Source: Sediminicola sp. YIK13
GTDB lineage: Bacteria; Bacteroidota; Bacteroidia; Flavobacteriales; Flavobacteriaceae
Length of the DNA: 64,000 nt
Assembly: GCF_001430825.1 (NCBI RefSeq)
Contig: NZ_CP010535.1
Location: forward strand, 1,282,501-1,346,500
Direction of reading: 5' to 3'
Part shown: positions 26,351 to 34,960 of the stretch, in pieces
Layout of the letters: every line of letters begins with the position of its first letter
Position numbering within the stretch: position 1 is the first letter of the stretch
Translations under genes and position numbers: made by a program
The notes under the pieces: model-generated
Databases searched by the model: none
Told to the model about the DNA's origin: nothing
Seen by the model: the letters and a program-made list of their open reading frames with translations, nothing else

Positions 26351-27307
26351 ATGAATATAAGCATAGTAATTCCCTTACTTAACGAAGAAGAATCACTAAA
26401 AGAACTACATGATTGGATTGTGCAAGTAATGCAATCCAATCATTTTTTATACGAAATTCTGTTTATAGATGATGGAAGCACTGATACTTCTTGGAATGTC
26501 ATCTCAGAGCTTTCCCGAACAAATCCTTGTGTAAAAGGGATCCGATTTTTAAAAAACTTTGGCAAATCGCAAGCCTTACACGCCGGTTTTAAAGCTGCAA
26601 AAGGTGATGTGATTATTACTATGGATGCCGATCTACAGGATAATCCAGAAGAAATCAGCGAATTATACAAACTCATCAAAGAGGAAAATTATGATCTGGT
26701 CTCAGGGTGGAAAAAAAAGAGATATGATTCCATTCTCTCCAAAAACTTGCCTTCCAAGTTGTTCAATTGGGCAGCGAGAAGAACCTCAGGGGTAAAACTC
26801 CATGATTTTAATTGTGGCCTAAAGGCCTACAAAAAAGAGGTGGTAAAAAATATTGAGGTTTCCGGAGAAATGCACCGCTACATTCCAGTATTGGCCAAAA
26901 GTGCAGGGTTTTCCAGGATTGGGGAAAAAATTGTGCAGCACCAAGCCAGAAAATACGGCAAAACAAAATTTGGCATGGAACGCTTCATCAACGGATTTCT
27001 TGATTTAATCACTATATGGTTCGTATCAAAATTTGGCAAGCGTCCCATGCACCTTTTCGGGGCCCTCGGAGTAATGATGTTTATCATAGGTCTTGGCTTT
27101 GCAACCTACCTTGGGATTGATAAACTTTTTATTCACCCCACAGGGCGACTGATTGCGGAACGCCCACAGTTTTTTATCGCTCTAACCGCTATGATCATAG
27201 GTACCCAGTTATTTTTAGCTGGTTTCCTGGGTGAAATAATGGTTCGAAACCGAAAGAACGAAACCCGCTATACCATCTCAGAAGAATTGAACCTAATCAA
27301 AGATTAA
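26351..27307 (+). CDS. Family 2 glycosyltransferase, membrane-anchored
   Basis: 318 residues of the DPM1/ArnC/GtrB type that transfer a sugar from a nucleotide donor to a polyprenyl phosphate. The GT-A domain shows ISIVIPLLNEEESL at 3-16, FIDDGSTDTSW near 38-48, ITMDADLQDNPEEI near 91-104 (DxD-like metal site) and HDFNCGLKAYKKEV near 155. Two C-terminal membrane helices follow (ALGVMMFIIGLGFATYLGI and FIALTAMIIGTQLFLAGFLG). The sugar and lipid cannot be deduced. It sits in a run with DUF4199, a phosphohexomutase and an MsbA-like exporter, suggesting envelope glycolipid synthesis. Confidence 0.9.
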   Translation: MNISIVIPLLNEEESLKELHDWIVQVMQSNHFLYEILFIDDGSTDTSWNVISELSRTNPCVKGIRFLKNFGKSQALHAGFKAAKGDVIITMDADLQDNPEEISELYKLIKEENYDLVSGWKKKRYDSILSKNLPSKLFNWAARRTSGVKLHDFNCGLKAYKKEVVKNIEVSGEMHRYIPVLAKSAGFSRIGEKIVQHQARKYGKTKFGMERFINGFLDLITIWFVSKFGKRPMHLFGALGVMMFIIGLGFATYLGIDKLFIHPTGRLIAERPQFFIALTAMIIGTQLFLAGFLGEIMVRNRKNETRYTISEELNLIKD

Positions 27308-27356
27308 AGTAATATTCTTTGTAATTTTAAATACACCTTAAAATAGTAACAAACAC

Positions 27357-29066
27357 ATGGATTCCATACTCAACACCGCAAAAAGTTGGTTAACCGATTT
27401 TTTTGATGCCGATACGAAAAAAGAAATAGAAAATCTTATACAGACAAATACTGAAGAACTAAAGGACCGGTTTTACAAAGACCTGGAATTTGGCACTGGG
27501 GGTATGAGGGGCGTAATGGGCGTTGGCACCAATAGGATCAACAAATATACCTTGGGGAAAAACACCCAAGGATTGAGCAACTATCTTAAAAAGGTGTACC
27601 CAAATGAGACCCTAAAAGTAGTGATCGCCTATGATTGCAGACACAATAGCGACACCTTGGCCAAAACGGTAGCAGATGTATTTGCAGCCAACGGCATTAA
27701 GGTATTTTTGTTCTCTGAATTAAGGACCACCCCTGCCCTATCTTTCGCAGTAAAATATTTGAACTGCCATGCGGGCATCGTTTTAACAGCTTCCCATAAT
27801 CCACCGGAATACAACGGGTATAAAGTGTATTGGACAGACGGCGGACAAATTGTTCCCCCTCAGGATGGAGAGATTATCTCAGAGATCAATAAATTATCTT
27901 TCGAGGATATTAAATTCGAGGCCGATGAGAACTTGATCCAATTGATAGATAAAGAGGTTGATGAGGCTTTTATCTCAGCATCCGTAAAAAATGGAAACTT
28001 TAACGCCAGGGGGAAAGATGATTTTAAAATTGTTTTCACTTCTTTACACGGTACGTCTATAACTGCCATCCCCGAAGTTTTAAAAAGGGCTGGTTACAAA
28101 AATGTGACCATTATTGAAGAGCAGGCGATACCTGATGGAAACTTTCCAACAGTTAAATCTCCAAACCCTGAAGAACCGGAGGCCTTGAACATGGCGATAG
28201 AAAAGGCCGAAGAAATTGGCGCAGATATGGTAGTGGGCACCGATCCAGATAGTGACCGATTGGGCATCGCAGTGAGAAACCTAGAAGGCAAAATGGAATT
28301 GTTGAACGGGAACCAGACCATGGTGCTAATGACCAAATTTTTATTGGATCAGCGCAAGGCCCAAGGAATGGAAGGCAATGAATTTATAGCCTCCACCATT
28401 GTATCTACCCCTATGATGCCCGCCTTGGCAGATGCCTATGGCGTAGAGTGCAAGACTGCTTTAACGGGATTCAAGTGGATCGCTAAAATGATCAAGGATT
28501 TTCCAAACCAGCACTTTGTTGGTGGAGGGGAAGAAAGTTTTGGATTTATGGTGGGCGATTTTGTTCGTGACAAGGACGCCGTTACCGCTACCCTCTTGGC
28601 CTGTGAAATTGGCGCTAATGCCAAAGCCAATGGCAGTTCTTTCTACGAGGATTTGATAGATTGTTATGTGGATTTTGGTTTCTATAAGGAGAAATTGGTT
28701 TCCTTGACCAAAAAGGGAATCACTGGGGCCCAGGAAATAAAACAGATGATGATAGATTACAAAAACAATCCTGTACAGTCCATAGACGGATCCAAGGTTA
28801 TTTTTGTGGACGATTACAATACATCCACCAAAAAAAATATGGTGACCGGTGAGACTACAACTATAGACATCCCTAAATCCAATGTATTGATCTATACCAC
28901 CGAGGACGGGACAATTATGGCTGCCAGACCCAGCGGAACGGAGCCTAAAATAAAATTCTATTTCAGCATCAATGCAACCCTGGATAAGGCAAGTGATTTT
29001 AAAAAGGTGGATGCCCAATTGGACGAAAAGATCAACAGAATCTTAAAAGAACTGAACCTCAATTAA
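27357..29066 (+). CDS. Phospho-sugar mutase (phosphoglucomutase/phosphomannomutase family)
   Basis: A 569-residue alpha-D-phosphohexomutase of the long PGM2/PgcA type, interconverting hexose 1- and 6-phosphates. All four family loops are present: the phosphoserine loop LTASHNPPEYNGYKVYW near 142-158, the metal loop GTDPDSDRLGIAV near 295-307, the sugar-specificity loop GGGEESFGFMVG near 386-397 and the phosphate loop ARPSGTEPKIKFYF near 522-535. The GEESFG loop favours glucose phosphates but does not exclude mannose. The stop overlaps the ATG of the next ABC gene by one base. Confidence 0.93.
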   Translation: MDSILNTAKSWLTDFFDADTKKEIENLIQTNTEELKDRFYKDLEFGTGGMRGVMGVGTNRINKYTLGKNTQGLSNYLKKVYPNETLKVVIAYDCRHNSDTLAKTVADVFAANGIKVFLFSELRTTPALSFAVKYLNCHAGIVLTASHNPPEYNGYKVYWTDGGQIVPPQDGEIISEINKLSFEDIKFEADENLIQLIDKEVDEAFISASVKNGNFNARGKDDFKIVFTSLHGTSITAIPEVLKRAGYKNVTIIEEQAIPDGNFPTVKSPNPEEPEALNMAIEKAEEIGADMVVGTDPDSDRLGIAVRNLEGKMELLNGNQTMVLMTKFLLDQRKAQGMEGNEFIASTIVSTPMMPALADAYGVECKTALTGFKWIAKMIKDFPNQHFVGGGEESFGFMVGDFVRDKDAVTATLLACEIGANAKANGSSFYEDLIDCYVDFGFYKEKLVSLTKKGITGAQEIKQMMIDYKNNPVQSIDGSKVIFVDDYNTSTKKNMVTGETTTIDIPKSNVLIYTTEDGTIMAARPSGTEPKIKFYFSINATLDKASDFKKVDAQLDEKINRILKELNLN

Positions 29067-30892
29067 TGGAGTATTTTAAAAAAATCCTTCGGTTTGCCAA
29101 GCCTTATCAGAAATATGGCTACTTAAATATATTCTTTAATATTCTTTATGCGCTTTTTAGTGCCCTGTCTTTTGCCGCTCTTATCCCCATGTTGGATGTG
29201 CTCTTTAAACAGGATAAAAAGGTTTTTGAGGAACCCACGTATACAGATTTGGGTCATTTGAAGGATTATTTACAGGAATATATCAATTTCAGGGTTACCG
29301 CGTATTCTGGGAATGATGAAATGAAAGGGCTGGTATTGGTCATTGGATTGGTATTGATCCTGTTCCTAATGAAGAATTTCTTCAATTACCTGGCCATGTA
29401 TTATATCACCTTTCTAAGGAATGGGGTTTTAAAGGATATCAGGAACAAAATGTACCAGAAAATTGTGGAGCTGCCTATTTCTTACTATTCAGAAAAGAGA
29501 AAAGGGGATGTAATAGCCAGGATTACCTCTGATGTACTTGAAATTCAGCATTCCTTTCTTTCCGTTTTGGAATTAATAGTCAGGGAACCGCTTACCATTA
29601 TATTTACCATAATAATCATGTTTGGGATCAGTACCAAGCTCACCCTGTTCGTATTTATTTTTATTCCCTTAGCGGGCATGATCATTTCCAGAATAGGAAA
29701 ATCATTAAAAAAGAAATCGGACCGTGTCCAGAAAGAGTCCGGGGAATTTCTATCCATTGTAGAGGAAACCTTAGGGGGGCTACGAGTCATTAAGGCATTT
29801 AATGCGGAATCCAAATTCCAGAAAACCTTCAATACGTCCACATATCGCTTTTTTGATTTCTCCAATAAATTGCTCAATAGGCAAAACCTGGCCTCCCCAA
29901 CAGGGGAATTCTTAGGGATTTTGGTCATTGGTGTTTTACTATGGTTTGGTGGAAAAATGGTGTTGATAGACAAAACCCTAGATGCCTCCTCCTTTATAGC
30001 CTATATGGGATTGGCCTACAACATCCTTACTCCCGCAAAAGCGATCAGCAAAGCCTCTTACGGTGTTAAAAAAGGTGATGCAGCAGCTGAACGCGTATTG
30101 GAAATTTTGGAAACCGAAAATCCTATCGGGGAGATTGAGAATCCTATCCACAAAAGCACTTTTGAGAGTGGAGTGTCCATTGAAAATGTATCCTTTAAAT
30201 ACGAGGATGAATATGTCCTTAAAAACTTCAATCTCACGGTCCCAAAGGGACACACCGTTGCTCTAGTAGGTCAGTCGGGAAGTGGAAAAAGTACCATAGC
30301 AAACCTAGTGACGCGCTTTTACGATGTGAACGAAGGCATTATTAAAATAGACGATACCGATATAAAGCATCTCACCAAAAACTCTCTCCGCAATTTAATG
30401 GGACTAGTAACACAAGATTCCATTTTGTTCAATGATACTGTTCGTAACAACATTGGACTGGGAAAAGAAAATGCTACGGATGAGGAAATAATTGAGGCAG
30501 CAAAGATTGCAAATGCCCACGAATTTATTACACAACTTCCTAACGGTTATGGCACTAATATTGGGGACAGCGGAAACAAGTTAAGCGGAGGACAAAAGCA
30601 ACGATTGTCCATTGCAAGGGCTGTACTTAAGAACCCTCCCCTAATGATATTGGATGAAGCAACTTCTGCCTTGGATACGGAAAGTGAACGATTGGTACAG
30701 GACGCACTGGAAAAAATGATGAAGAACAGAACCTCCATAGTCATTGCCCATCGCTTGTCCACCATTCAAAATGCAAATACGATCATAGTGTTGCAAAAAG
30801 GAGAGATAGTTGAACAGGGCTCACATATAGAGCTCCTAGAATCTAATGGAGTTTACAAAAAATTAGTGAACATGCAGTCATTTGATGCATAA
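29066..30892 (+). CDS. MsbA-like ABC exporter (fused permease and ATPase)
   Basis: A 608-residue half-transporter with an N-terminal six-helix membrane domain (about 15-310) and a C-terminal ATPase. The ATPase has Walker A LVGQSGSGKSTIANL near 404-418, the signature KLSGGQKQRLSIARA near 510-524, Walker B PLMILDEATSALDTES near 530-545 and the H-loop IVIAHRLST. It should work as a homodimer exporting a lipid or another hydrophobic molecule. Translational overlap with the phosphohexomutase and nearness to a polyprenyl-type glycosyltransferase suggest, but do not prove, a lipid or glycolipid flippase. Confidence 0.88.
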   Translation: MEYFKKILRFAKPYQKYGYLNIFFNILYALFSALSFAALIPMLDVLFKQDKKVFEEPTYTDLGHLKDYLQEYINFRVTAYSGNDEMKGLVLVIGLVLILFLMKNFFNYLAMYYITFLRNGVLKDIRNKMYQKIVELPISYYSEKRKGDVIARITSDVLEIQHSFLSVLELIVREPLTIIFTIIIMFGISTKLTLFVFIFIPLAGMIISRIGKSLKKKSDRVQKESGEFLSIVEETLGGLRVIKAFNAESKFQKTFNTSTYRFFDFSNKLLNRQNLASPTGEFLGILVIGVLLWFGGKMVLIDKTLDASSFIAYMGLAYNILTPAKAISKASYGVKKGDAAAERVLEILETENPIGEIENPIHKSTFESGVSIENVSFKYEDEYVLKNFNLTVPKGHTVALVGQSGSGKSTIANLVTRFYDVNEGIIKIDDTDIKHLTKNSLRNLMGLVTQDSILFNDTVRNNIGLGKENATDEEIIEAAKIANAHEFITQLPNGYGTNIGDSGNKLSGGQKQRLSIARAVLKNPPLMILDEATSALDTESERLVQDALEKMMKNRTSIVIAHRLSTIQNANTIIVLQKGEIVEQGSHIELLESNGVYKKLVNMQSFDA

Positions 30893-30995
30893 TATATAAG
30901 ACCGCGTTTAAAGGAAAATAGAGAGAATGTTTTTGATGGCAATTAAACCATTTCTGAAATATAGCGTCATATAGTTAAATGTAAACAACCACTTT

Positions 30996-31538
30996 TTGAT
31001 ATCAGAAGCATCTTTAGTAGACCAGTTAAAGGACAAGGACACCCAATCCCATGCTTTTGAGGTATTGGTCAATACCTACAAAGTGCGACTTTATTGGCAT
31101 ATACGCAGAATAGTACTGAACCATGACGATACGGATGATGTATTGCAGAATACCTTTATTAAGGTCTTTAAAAATATCGATGGTTTTAAAGGGGACAGCA
31201 AGCTTTTCTCCTGGATGTATAGAATTGCGACCAATGAGGCATTGAGCTTTTTAAAGGCCAAATCCAAAAAAATGGGGATTACAAGTGTGGAACTTCAGGC
31301 TCAAATAGTGGATAATTTACGGGCAGATGTTTATTTTGAAGGAGAAGATATACAGTTAAAACTTCAAAAGGCCATCGCTGAGCTTCCTGATAAACAGAAA
31401 TTGGTATTTAATATGAAGTATTTTGAGGAATTGAAATACGAAGAAATTTCAGAGATTTTAGATACTTCTGTAGGAGCCTTAAAAGCATCCTATCATTTGG
31501 CATCTAAGAAAATAGAGGCATTTTTAAAAAACGATTAA
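30996..31538 (+). CDS. ECF-type RNA polymerase sigma factor
   Basis: 180 residues with sigma region 2 (HDDTDDVLQNTFIKVFKNID near 43-62 and SKLFSWMYRIATNEALSFLK near 69-88) and region 4 (AIAELPDKQKLVFNMKYFEE near 130-149, then YEEISEILDTSVGALKASYH). The start is a TTG; the frame closes just upstream (TAG at 30972) with no ATG or GTG between, so TTG is the only ordinary option. It is followed by a membrane protein and a secreted sensor-like protein, the usual layout for a membrane-stress ECF unit in Flavobacteriia. Target promoters are unknown. Confidence 0.92.
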   Translation: MISEASLVDQLKDKDTQSHAFEVLVNTYKVRLYWHIRRIVLNHDDTDDVLQNTFIKVFKNIDGFKGDSKLFSWMYRIATNEALSFLKAKSKKMGITSVELQAQIVDNLRADVYFEGEDIQLKLQKAIAELPDKQKLVFNMKYFEELKYEEISEILDTSVGALKASYHLASKKIEAFLKND

Positions 31539-31571
31539 ACCTTTTAAAGTATTGAAGGTCAAACTAAAGGA

Positions 31572-32087
31572 ATGAAAAAGAAAGATAAACATAGTGGTTT
31601 TAAAACTCCAGAAGGATACTTTGAAGGGTTGAGCGATTCTCTTTTGGATAAATTGAAGGATGAAAGCACGATCATACCCAAAAATGAAGGATTTGAAGTT
31701 CCGGAAGGGTATTTTGAAGGGCTGAACCGAAACATTCTTTCCAAATTAAAAGAAGAGGAGTCAAAAGTAATTCCGCTTCATCCTTATAGAAAATATTATT
31801 TTACGGCGATAGCAGTGGCCGCATCTTTGCTTTTGATCATTGGTATACAATGGAAAAAGGAGGAAACATATACTTTTGATGATCTTGCTGTTTCGGATAT
31901 AGAATCCTATTTTGAATTCAATGATTATGGAATGAGCTCTTATGAAATCGCGGAAATAATGCCGATTGATGACATACATATCCAGGATATGATGCAAAAT
32001 GAAATAAAAGATGAAAACATTGCCGATTACCTAAATGACAATATTGACATTTTTGAAGATTTAAATCTAGAGAACGATGAATATTAA
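31572..32087 (+). CDS. Putative anti-sigma membrane protein with duplicated cytoplasmic motif
   Basis: 171 residues in three parts. The cytoplasmic N-terminus holds two copies of a 31-residue unit: GFKTPEGYFEGL (9-20) followed by a helix LLDKLKDE, and GFEVPEGYFEGL (40-51) followed by ILSKLKEE. One membrane helix follows at about 75-91 (FTAIAVAASLLLIIGIQ). The C-terminal ~80 residues are strongly acidic and periplasmic. Its place between an ECF sigma gene and a secreted sensor gene suggests that it binds the sigma factor at the membrane; it does not show the zinc-finger anti-sigma motif (HxxxCxxC). It overlaps the next gene by 11 bases. Confidence 0.75.
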   Translation: MKKKDKHSGFKTPEGYFEGLSDSLLDKLKDESTIIPKNEGFEVPEGYFEGLNRNILSKLKEEESKVIPLHPYRKYYFTAIAVAASLLLIIGIQWKKEETYTFDDLAVSDIESYFEFNDYGMSSYEIAEIMPIDDIHIQDMMQNEIKDENIADYLNDNIDIFEDLNLENDEY

Positions 32088-32526
32088 CAAATATATTGCG
32101 ACGTTAGGGCTATTACTTTTTCTCACAGTTGCTTCCTTTGCACAGGATAGACCAGATAGGGAGAAAATAAAAGCGCTAAAAGTAGCCTTTATCACAGAAC
32201 GATTGGACCTCAGCAGTAAAGAAGCACAATTGTTTTGGCCTATTTACAATGAGCATGAATCTAATATGGAGGACATTAGGGTAAAAGAATGGTCACAGGT
32301 ACGCTATAAGATAAAGAAGGCCAATACCCTATCGGAACAAGAAGCCGATGATCTTTTGGGTTTGTATACCTCCCTGGAAAAAGAGAAACAAGATTCTTAC
32401 AAACGTTTGTTCAACAAACTTAAGAATGTACTCTCCAGCAAAAAAACATTATTGCTCATCCAGAGTGAAGACGATTTTAAGCGTAAATTGATGCAGATGT
32501 ACCGCCAAAAACAACGAAACAATTAA
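32077..32526 (+). CDS. Secreted Spy/CpxP-like sensor of the ECF sigma unit
   Basis: 149 residues with a signal peptide (KYIATLGLLLFLTVASFAQ) and a helical, charged mature part: KALKVAFITERLDLSSKEAQ near 33-52, LFWPIYNEHESNMEDIRVKE after it, and a basic C-terminus ending MYRQKQRNN. The helix-rich pattern with periodic charged residues resembles periplasmic Spy/CpxP/ZraP-type regulators, and Flavobacteriia homologues in this position are called sensor of ECF-type sigma factor. Its start lies inside the upstream anti-sigma-like gene, so the two are translationally coupled. It probably reports periplasmic or envelope stress. Confidence 0.8.
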   Translation: MNINKYIATLGLLLFLTVASFAQDRPDREKIKALKVAFITERLDLSSKEAQLFWPIYNEHESNMEDIRVKEWSQVRYKIKKANTLSEQEADDLLGLYTSLEKEKQDSYKRLFNKLKNVLSSKKTLLLIQSEDDFKRKLMQMYRQKQRNN

Positions 32527-32561
32527 CAAAAAACCTAGGTCTAGCCAAGGTTTTTTGTTAA
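32523..32561. terminator. Bidirectional terminator after the ECF unit
   Basis: TTAACAAAAAACCT pairs with AGGTTTTTTGTTAA around an 11-base loop. The arms themselves supply A- and T-runs for both strands, and the hairpin sits between two convergent genes. Confidence 0.7.
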
Positions 32562-32569
32562 TCTGCATT

Positions 32570-33598
32570 TTACTTAAACGTTAATTTTGCTATTCGTCCA
32601 CTTCCTGCTGCGTAGGCTATGGAATCATTTAAAAAGCGTAGGGTATAAAATGGTTCATCGGACAGTTTTTTCCAGTTTGCCCCCATATCTCCCGAGTAGG
32701 AGATACCGTTAAAACCAACAGCTACCATATCCAAACCAGCTCCGTTGGGAACAAATTGAACACAGCTCATATAGCCAGGTTCTTTACCGTCAGCCACCAA
32801 TTGCCAAGTTTTACCTCCATCCTTGGTGAGCGCTTTATTGGCAATCTTATTTTCTGGCTTGGTATAATCCCCACCAATCGCAACCCCTAATTTTGAGTCA
32901 AAGAAAGCAATGGAATAGATTCCTTCGGTTTCCTTGTCTTTGAGCATAGGGGTGGTGAAAACTTCCCATGTTTTTCCCTTATCCTGGGAATAATAGATAT
33001 TTCCCTTGGTAGTTGCCAGCCACGTGTTATCCCCTATCATATCTATGTTTGTATTACTGGCGGCAAAGGCCCCTTCTCCTTCGCTAGCTTTCGGCAACTC
33101 GCTACAAGGAATTTTCCTCCATGTTTTGCCTCCATCCCTAGTGATGATAATAGACATACATCCGTCCATACTATCGCCCACGGCAAGGCCTTCCTTATCG
33201 TTCCAAAACTTCATAGCATCATAAAATACCTTTTCATCCTCTTCCTTGTATACCAAATCCATATCCCCCTGATCTCCGGTCTTGTATAGCAATGCCGGAT
33301 TAGATACTGATAGCATAAAAAAGTCGGTCGCCGTATGAGCCACGGCCCTAAACTGTGGGAGAATACTATCATAGGTTTGCACCTTGGTTCTTACAATGCC
33401 CTTTTTTAAATCTACTGACCCGAACGTACCTTTATCGGCCACAAAGGCTAAACTGCCATCCATGAGTTCAATGGCACGGATACTCAAGGAATCCTCATAC
33501 ATAGTATCTATCGTAACCGATTTAAATTGAAGGGATTTGGGCTTTTCATCACAGGAAACAAGAAACAAAAGTCCAATTATTACTGATAAATATTTCAT
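32570..33598 (-). CDS. Ycf48/sialidase-type beta-propeller lipoprotein
   Basis: About 342 residues from the second ATG. The start at 33598 is preferred over the one at 33616 because it begins a clean lipoprotein signal (MKYLSVIIGLLFLVSCDEKP), and because the -7 promoter box covers 33614-33621 and thus the upstream ATG. The body has repeated propeller blades of the sialidase/BNR or Ycf48 type: IIITRDGGKTWRKIPCSELP, IYYSQDKGKTWEVF, KALTKDGGKTWQLVADG and ISYSGDMGANWKKLSD, each with an Asp-box-like S/T-x-D-x-G-x-x-W. These are structural repeats; catalytic sialidase residues are not evident. Function unknown, likely envelope-associated. Confidence 0.8.
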   Translation of the reverse strand: MKYLSVIIGLLFLVSCDEKPKSLQFKSVTIDTMYEDSLSIRAIELMDGSLAFVADKGTFGSVDLKKGIVRTKVQTYDSILPQFRAVAHTATDFFMLSVSNPALLYKTGDQGDMDLVYKEEDEKVFYDAMKFWNDKEGLAVGDSMDGCMSIIITRDGGKTWRKIPCSELPKASEGEGAFAASNTNIDMIGDNTWLATTKGNIYYSQDKGKTWEVFTTPMLKDKETEGIYSIAFFDSKLGVAIGGDYTKPENKIANKALTKDGGKTWQLVADGKEPGYMSCVQFVPNGAGLDMVAVGFNGISYSGDMGANWKKLSDEPFYTLRFLNDSIAYAAGSGRIAKLTFK

Positions 33599-33613
33599 AG
33601 GTATAAATTTCAT

Positions 33614-33643
33614 CAAAAATAAACGGATTCCCTTCTAAAACAA
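33614..33643 (-). promoter_or_regulatory. Bacteroidota-type promoter of the propeller lipoprotein
   Basis: On the minus strand TTG at 33643-33641, a 19-base spacer and TATTTTTG at 33621-33614 match the consensus TTG...TAnnTTTG. Transcription would start near 33608, ten bases before the ATG at 33598. Confidence 0.55.
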
Positions 33644-33651
33644 TACCTTTG
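33644..33651 (+). promoter_or_regulatory. Probable -7 box of the RsmB gene
   Basis: TACCTTTG fits TAnnTTTG and ends 18 bases before the ATG at 33670. It directly abuts the -33 element of the divergent promoter on the minus strand; no -33 element of its own is evident. Confidence 0.45.
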
Positions 33652-33669
33652 CATCCTTAATTTTTTGGA

Positions 33670-34881
33670 ATGCGATTACATAGAAATCTAGTATTTGGGG
33701 TTATTGATGCGTTGAACTTTATCTTTAACGAGAATGAGTATGCAGACAAGGTGGTGGAAAAGGTATTGAAGTACGATAAGCGATGGGGAGCTAGAGATAG
33801 GGCATTCATAGCTGAAACCACGTATGACATTGTACGATGGAAGCGATTATACACGGAAATTGCCGAAGTAAAGGCGCCATTCAATAGACCAGATTTATTT
33901 CGCATTTGGGCGGTTTGGGCTGTTTTGAGAGGAATAGAACTTCCTGATTGGAAACAGATAGAGCCAACTCCGACACGTAGGATAAAAGGAAAGTTTGATG
34001 AACTTTCAAAAATCAGAAAATTTAGGGAGTCTGTGCCAGACTGGTTGGATGAATTGGGTGAAGAAGCCTTGGGAGAAGAGTTGTGGACCAAAGAATTACA
34101 TGCCTTAAACCAGCAGGCCGATGTTGTTTTAAGGGCAAATACGCTAAAAACAACGCCTATAAAATTGCACGATATCCTATTGGAACTCAATGTAGATACA
34201 GAATTTATCAAAGGCTATCCAAGTGCATTAAAGTTGAAGGAGCGTAGCAATGTATTTACCACCGATGCCTTTAAAGAAGGTTTATTTGAGGTTCAGGATG
34301 CATCTTCCCAATTAGTAGCTGAATTTTTAGATGTAAAACCAGGCCAGAGGGTCATTGATACCTGTGCAGGTGCCGGAGGCAAAACCCTTCATTTGGCAGC
34401 ACTAATGGAAAACAAAGGTCAGCTTATTGCCCTTGACATATACTCACGCAAACTTTCTGAACTCAAAAGACGCGCCAAACGTGCCGGAGCACACAACGTA
34501 GAGACAAGGGAAATAGATTCTACCAAGGTCATCAAAAAACTGCACAATAGCGCCGATAGGGTGCTCATTGATGCACCATGTACTGGCTTGGGGGTATTGA
34601 GAAGGAATCCCGATGCCAAATGGAAAATGCAGCCCGATTTCTTGGAAAAAGTTATCGCTACGCAAAAACAAATCCTCAGTGATTACAGTAAAATGGTAAA
34701 ACCAGGAGGTAAATTGGTATACGCAACCTGTTCTATCCTACCACAGGAAAATAAAGAACAAGTAAAGACATTTTTGGAATCTGAAGAAGGAAAAGATTTT
34801 ATCTTAATAAGGGATAAGAACGTTTATGCCTCCGTTGAAGGTTATGATGGCTTCTACATGGCCTTATTACAACGGAAATAG
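33670..34881 (+). CDS. rsmB: RsmB/NOP-family rRNA cytosine-C5 methyltransferase
   Basis: A 403-residue S-adenosylmethionine-dependent RNA m5C methyltransferase. An N-terminal NusB-like helical region (about 1-130, with DKRWGARDRAFIAETTYDIV) precedes the methyltransferase domain: VIDTCAGAGGKTLHLAAL near 223-240 (motif I), DAPCTGLGVLRRNPDAKW near 301-318 with one key Cys, and YATCSILPQEN near 351-361 with the other Cys. The likely target is 16S rRNA C967 by analogy with E. coli RsmB, although paralogous NOP-family enzymes have other sites. It ends in a perfect-hairpin terminator. Confidence 0.88.
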   Translation: MRLHRNLVFGVIDALNFIFNENEYADKVVEKVLKYDKRWGARDRAFIAETTYDIVRWKRLYTEIAEVKAPFNRPDLFRIWAVWAVLRGIELPDWKQIEPTPTRRIKGKFDELSKIRKFRESVPDWLDELGEEALGEELWTKELHALNQQADVVLRANTLKTTPIKLHDILLELNVDTEFIKGYPSALKLKERSNVFTTDAFKEGLFEVQDASSQLVAEFLDVKPGQRVIDTCAGAGGKTLHLAALMENKGQLIALDIYSRKLSELKRRAKRAGAHNVETREIDSTKVIKKLHNSADRVLIDAPCTGLGVLRRNPDAKWKMQPDFLEKVIATQKQILSDYSKMVKPGGKLVYATCSILPQENKEQVKTFLESEEGKDFILIRDKNVYASVEGYDGFYMALLQRK

Positions 34882-34900
34882 AACCAATCCATTTTAAAAC

Positions 34901-34932
34901 AAAAAAGGTATAACCGCGGTTATACCTTTTTT
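34901..34932. terminator. Bidirectional terminator between rsmB and the M20 amidohydrolase
   Basis: GGTATAACC and GGTTATACC are exact inverted arms joined by GC, flanked by six A residues and six T residues, so the hairpin works for both converging genes. Confidence 0.85.
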
Positions 34933-34960
34933 GTTTTTATGTGTTGTTACAATTCTTAAC

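Noticed and set aside
32570-33598. Propeller lipoprotein as a true sialidase
   Set aside because: It has Asp-box-like repeats, but the catalytic Arg triad and Tyr/Glu pair of sialidases are not evident; the Ycf48-like repeat explanation is simpler.
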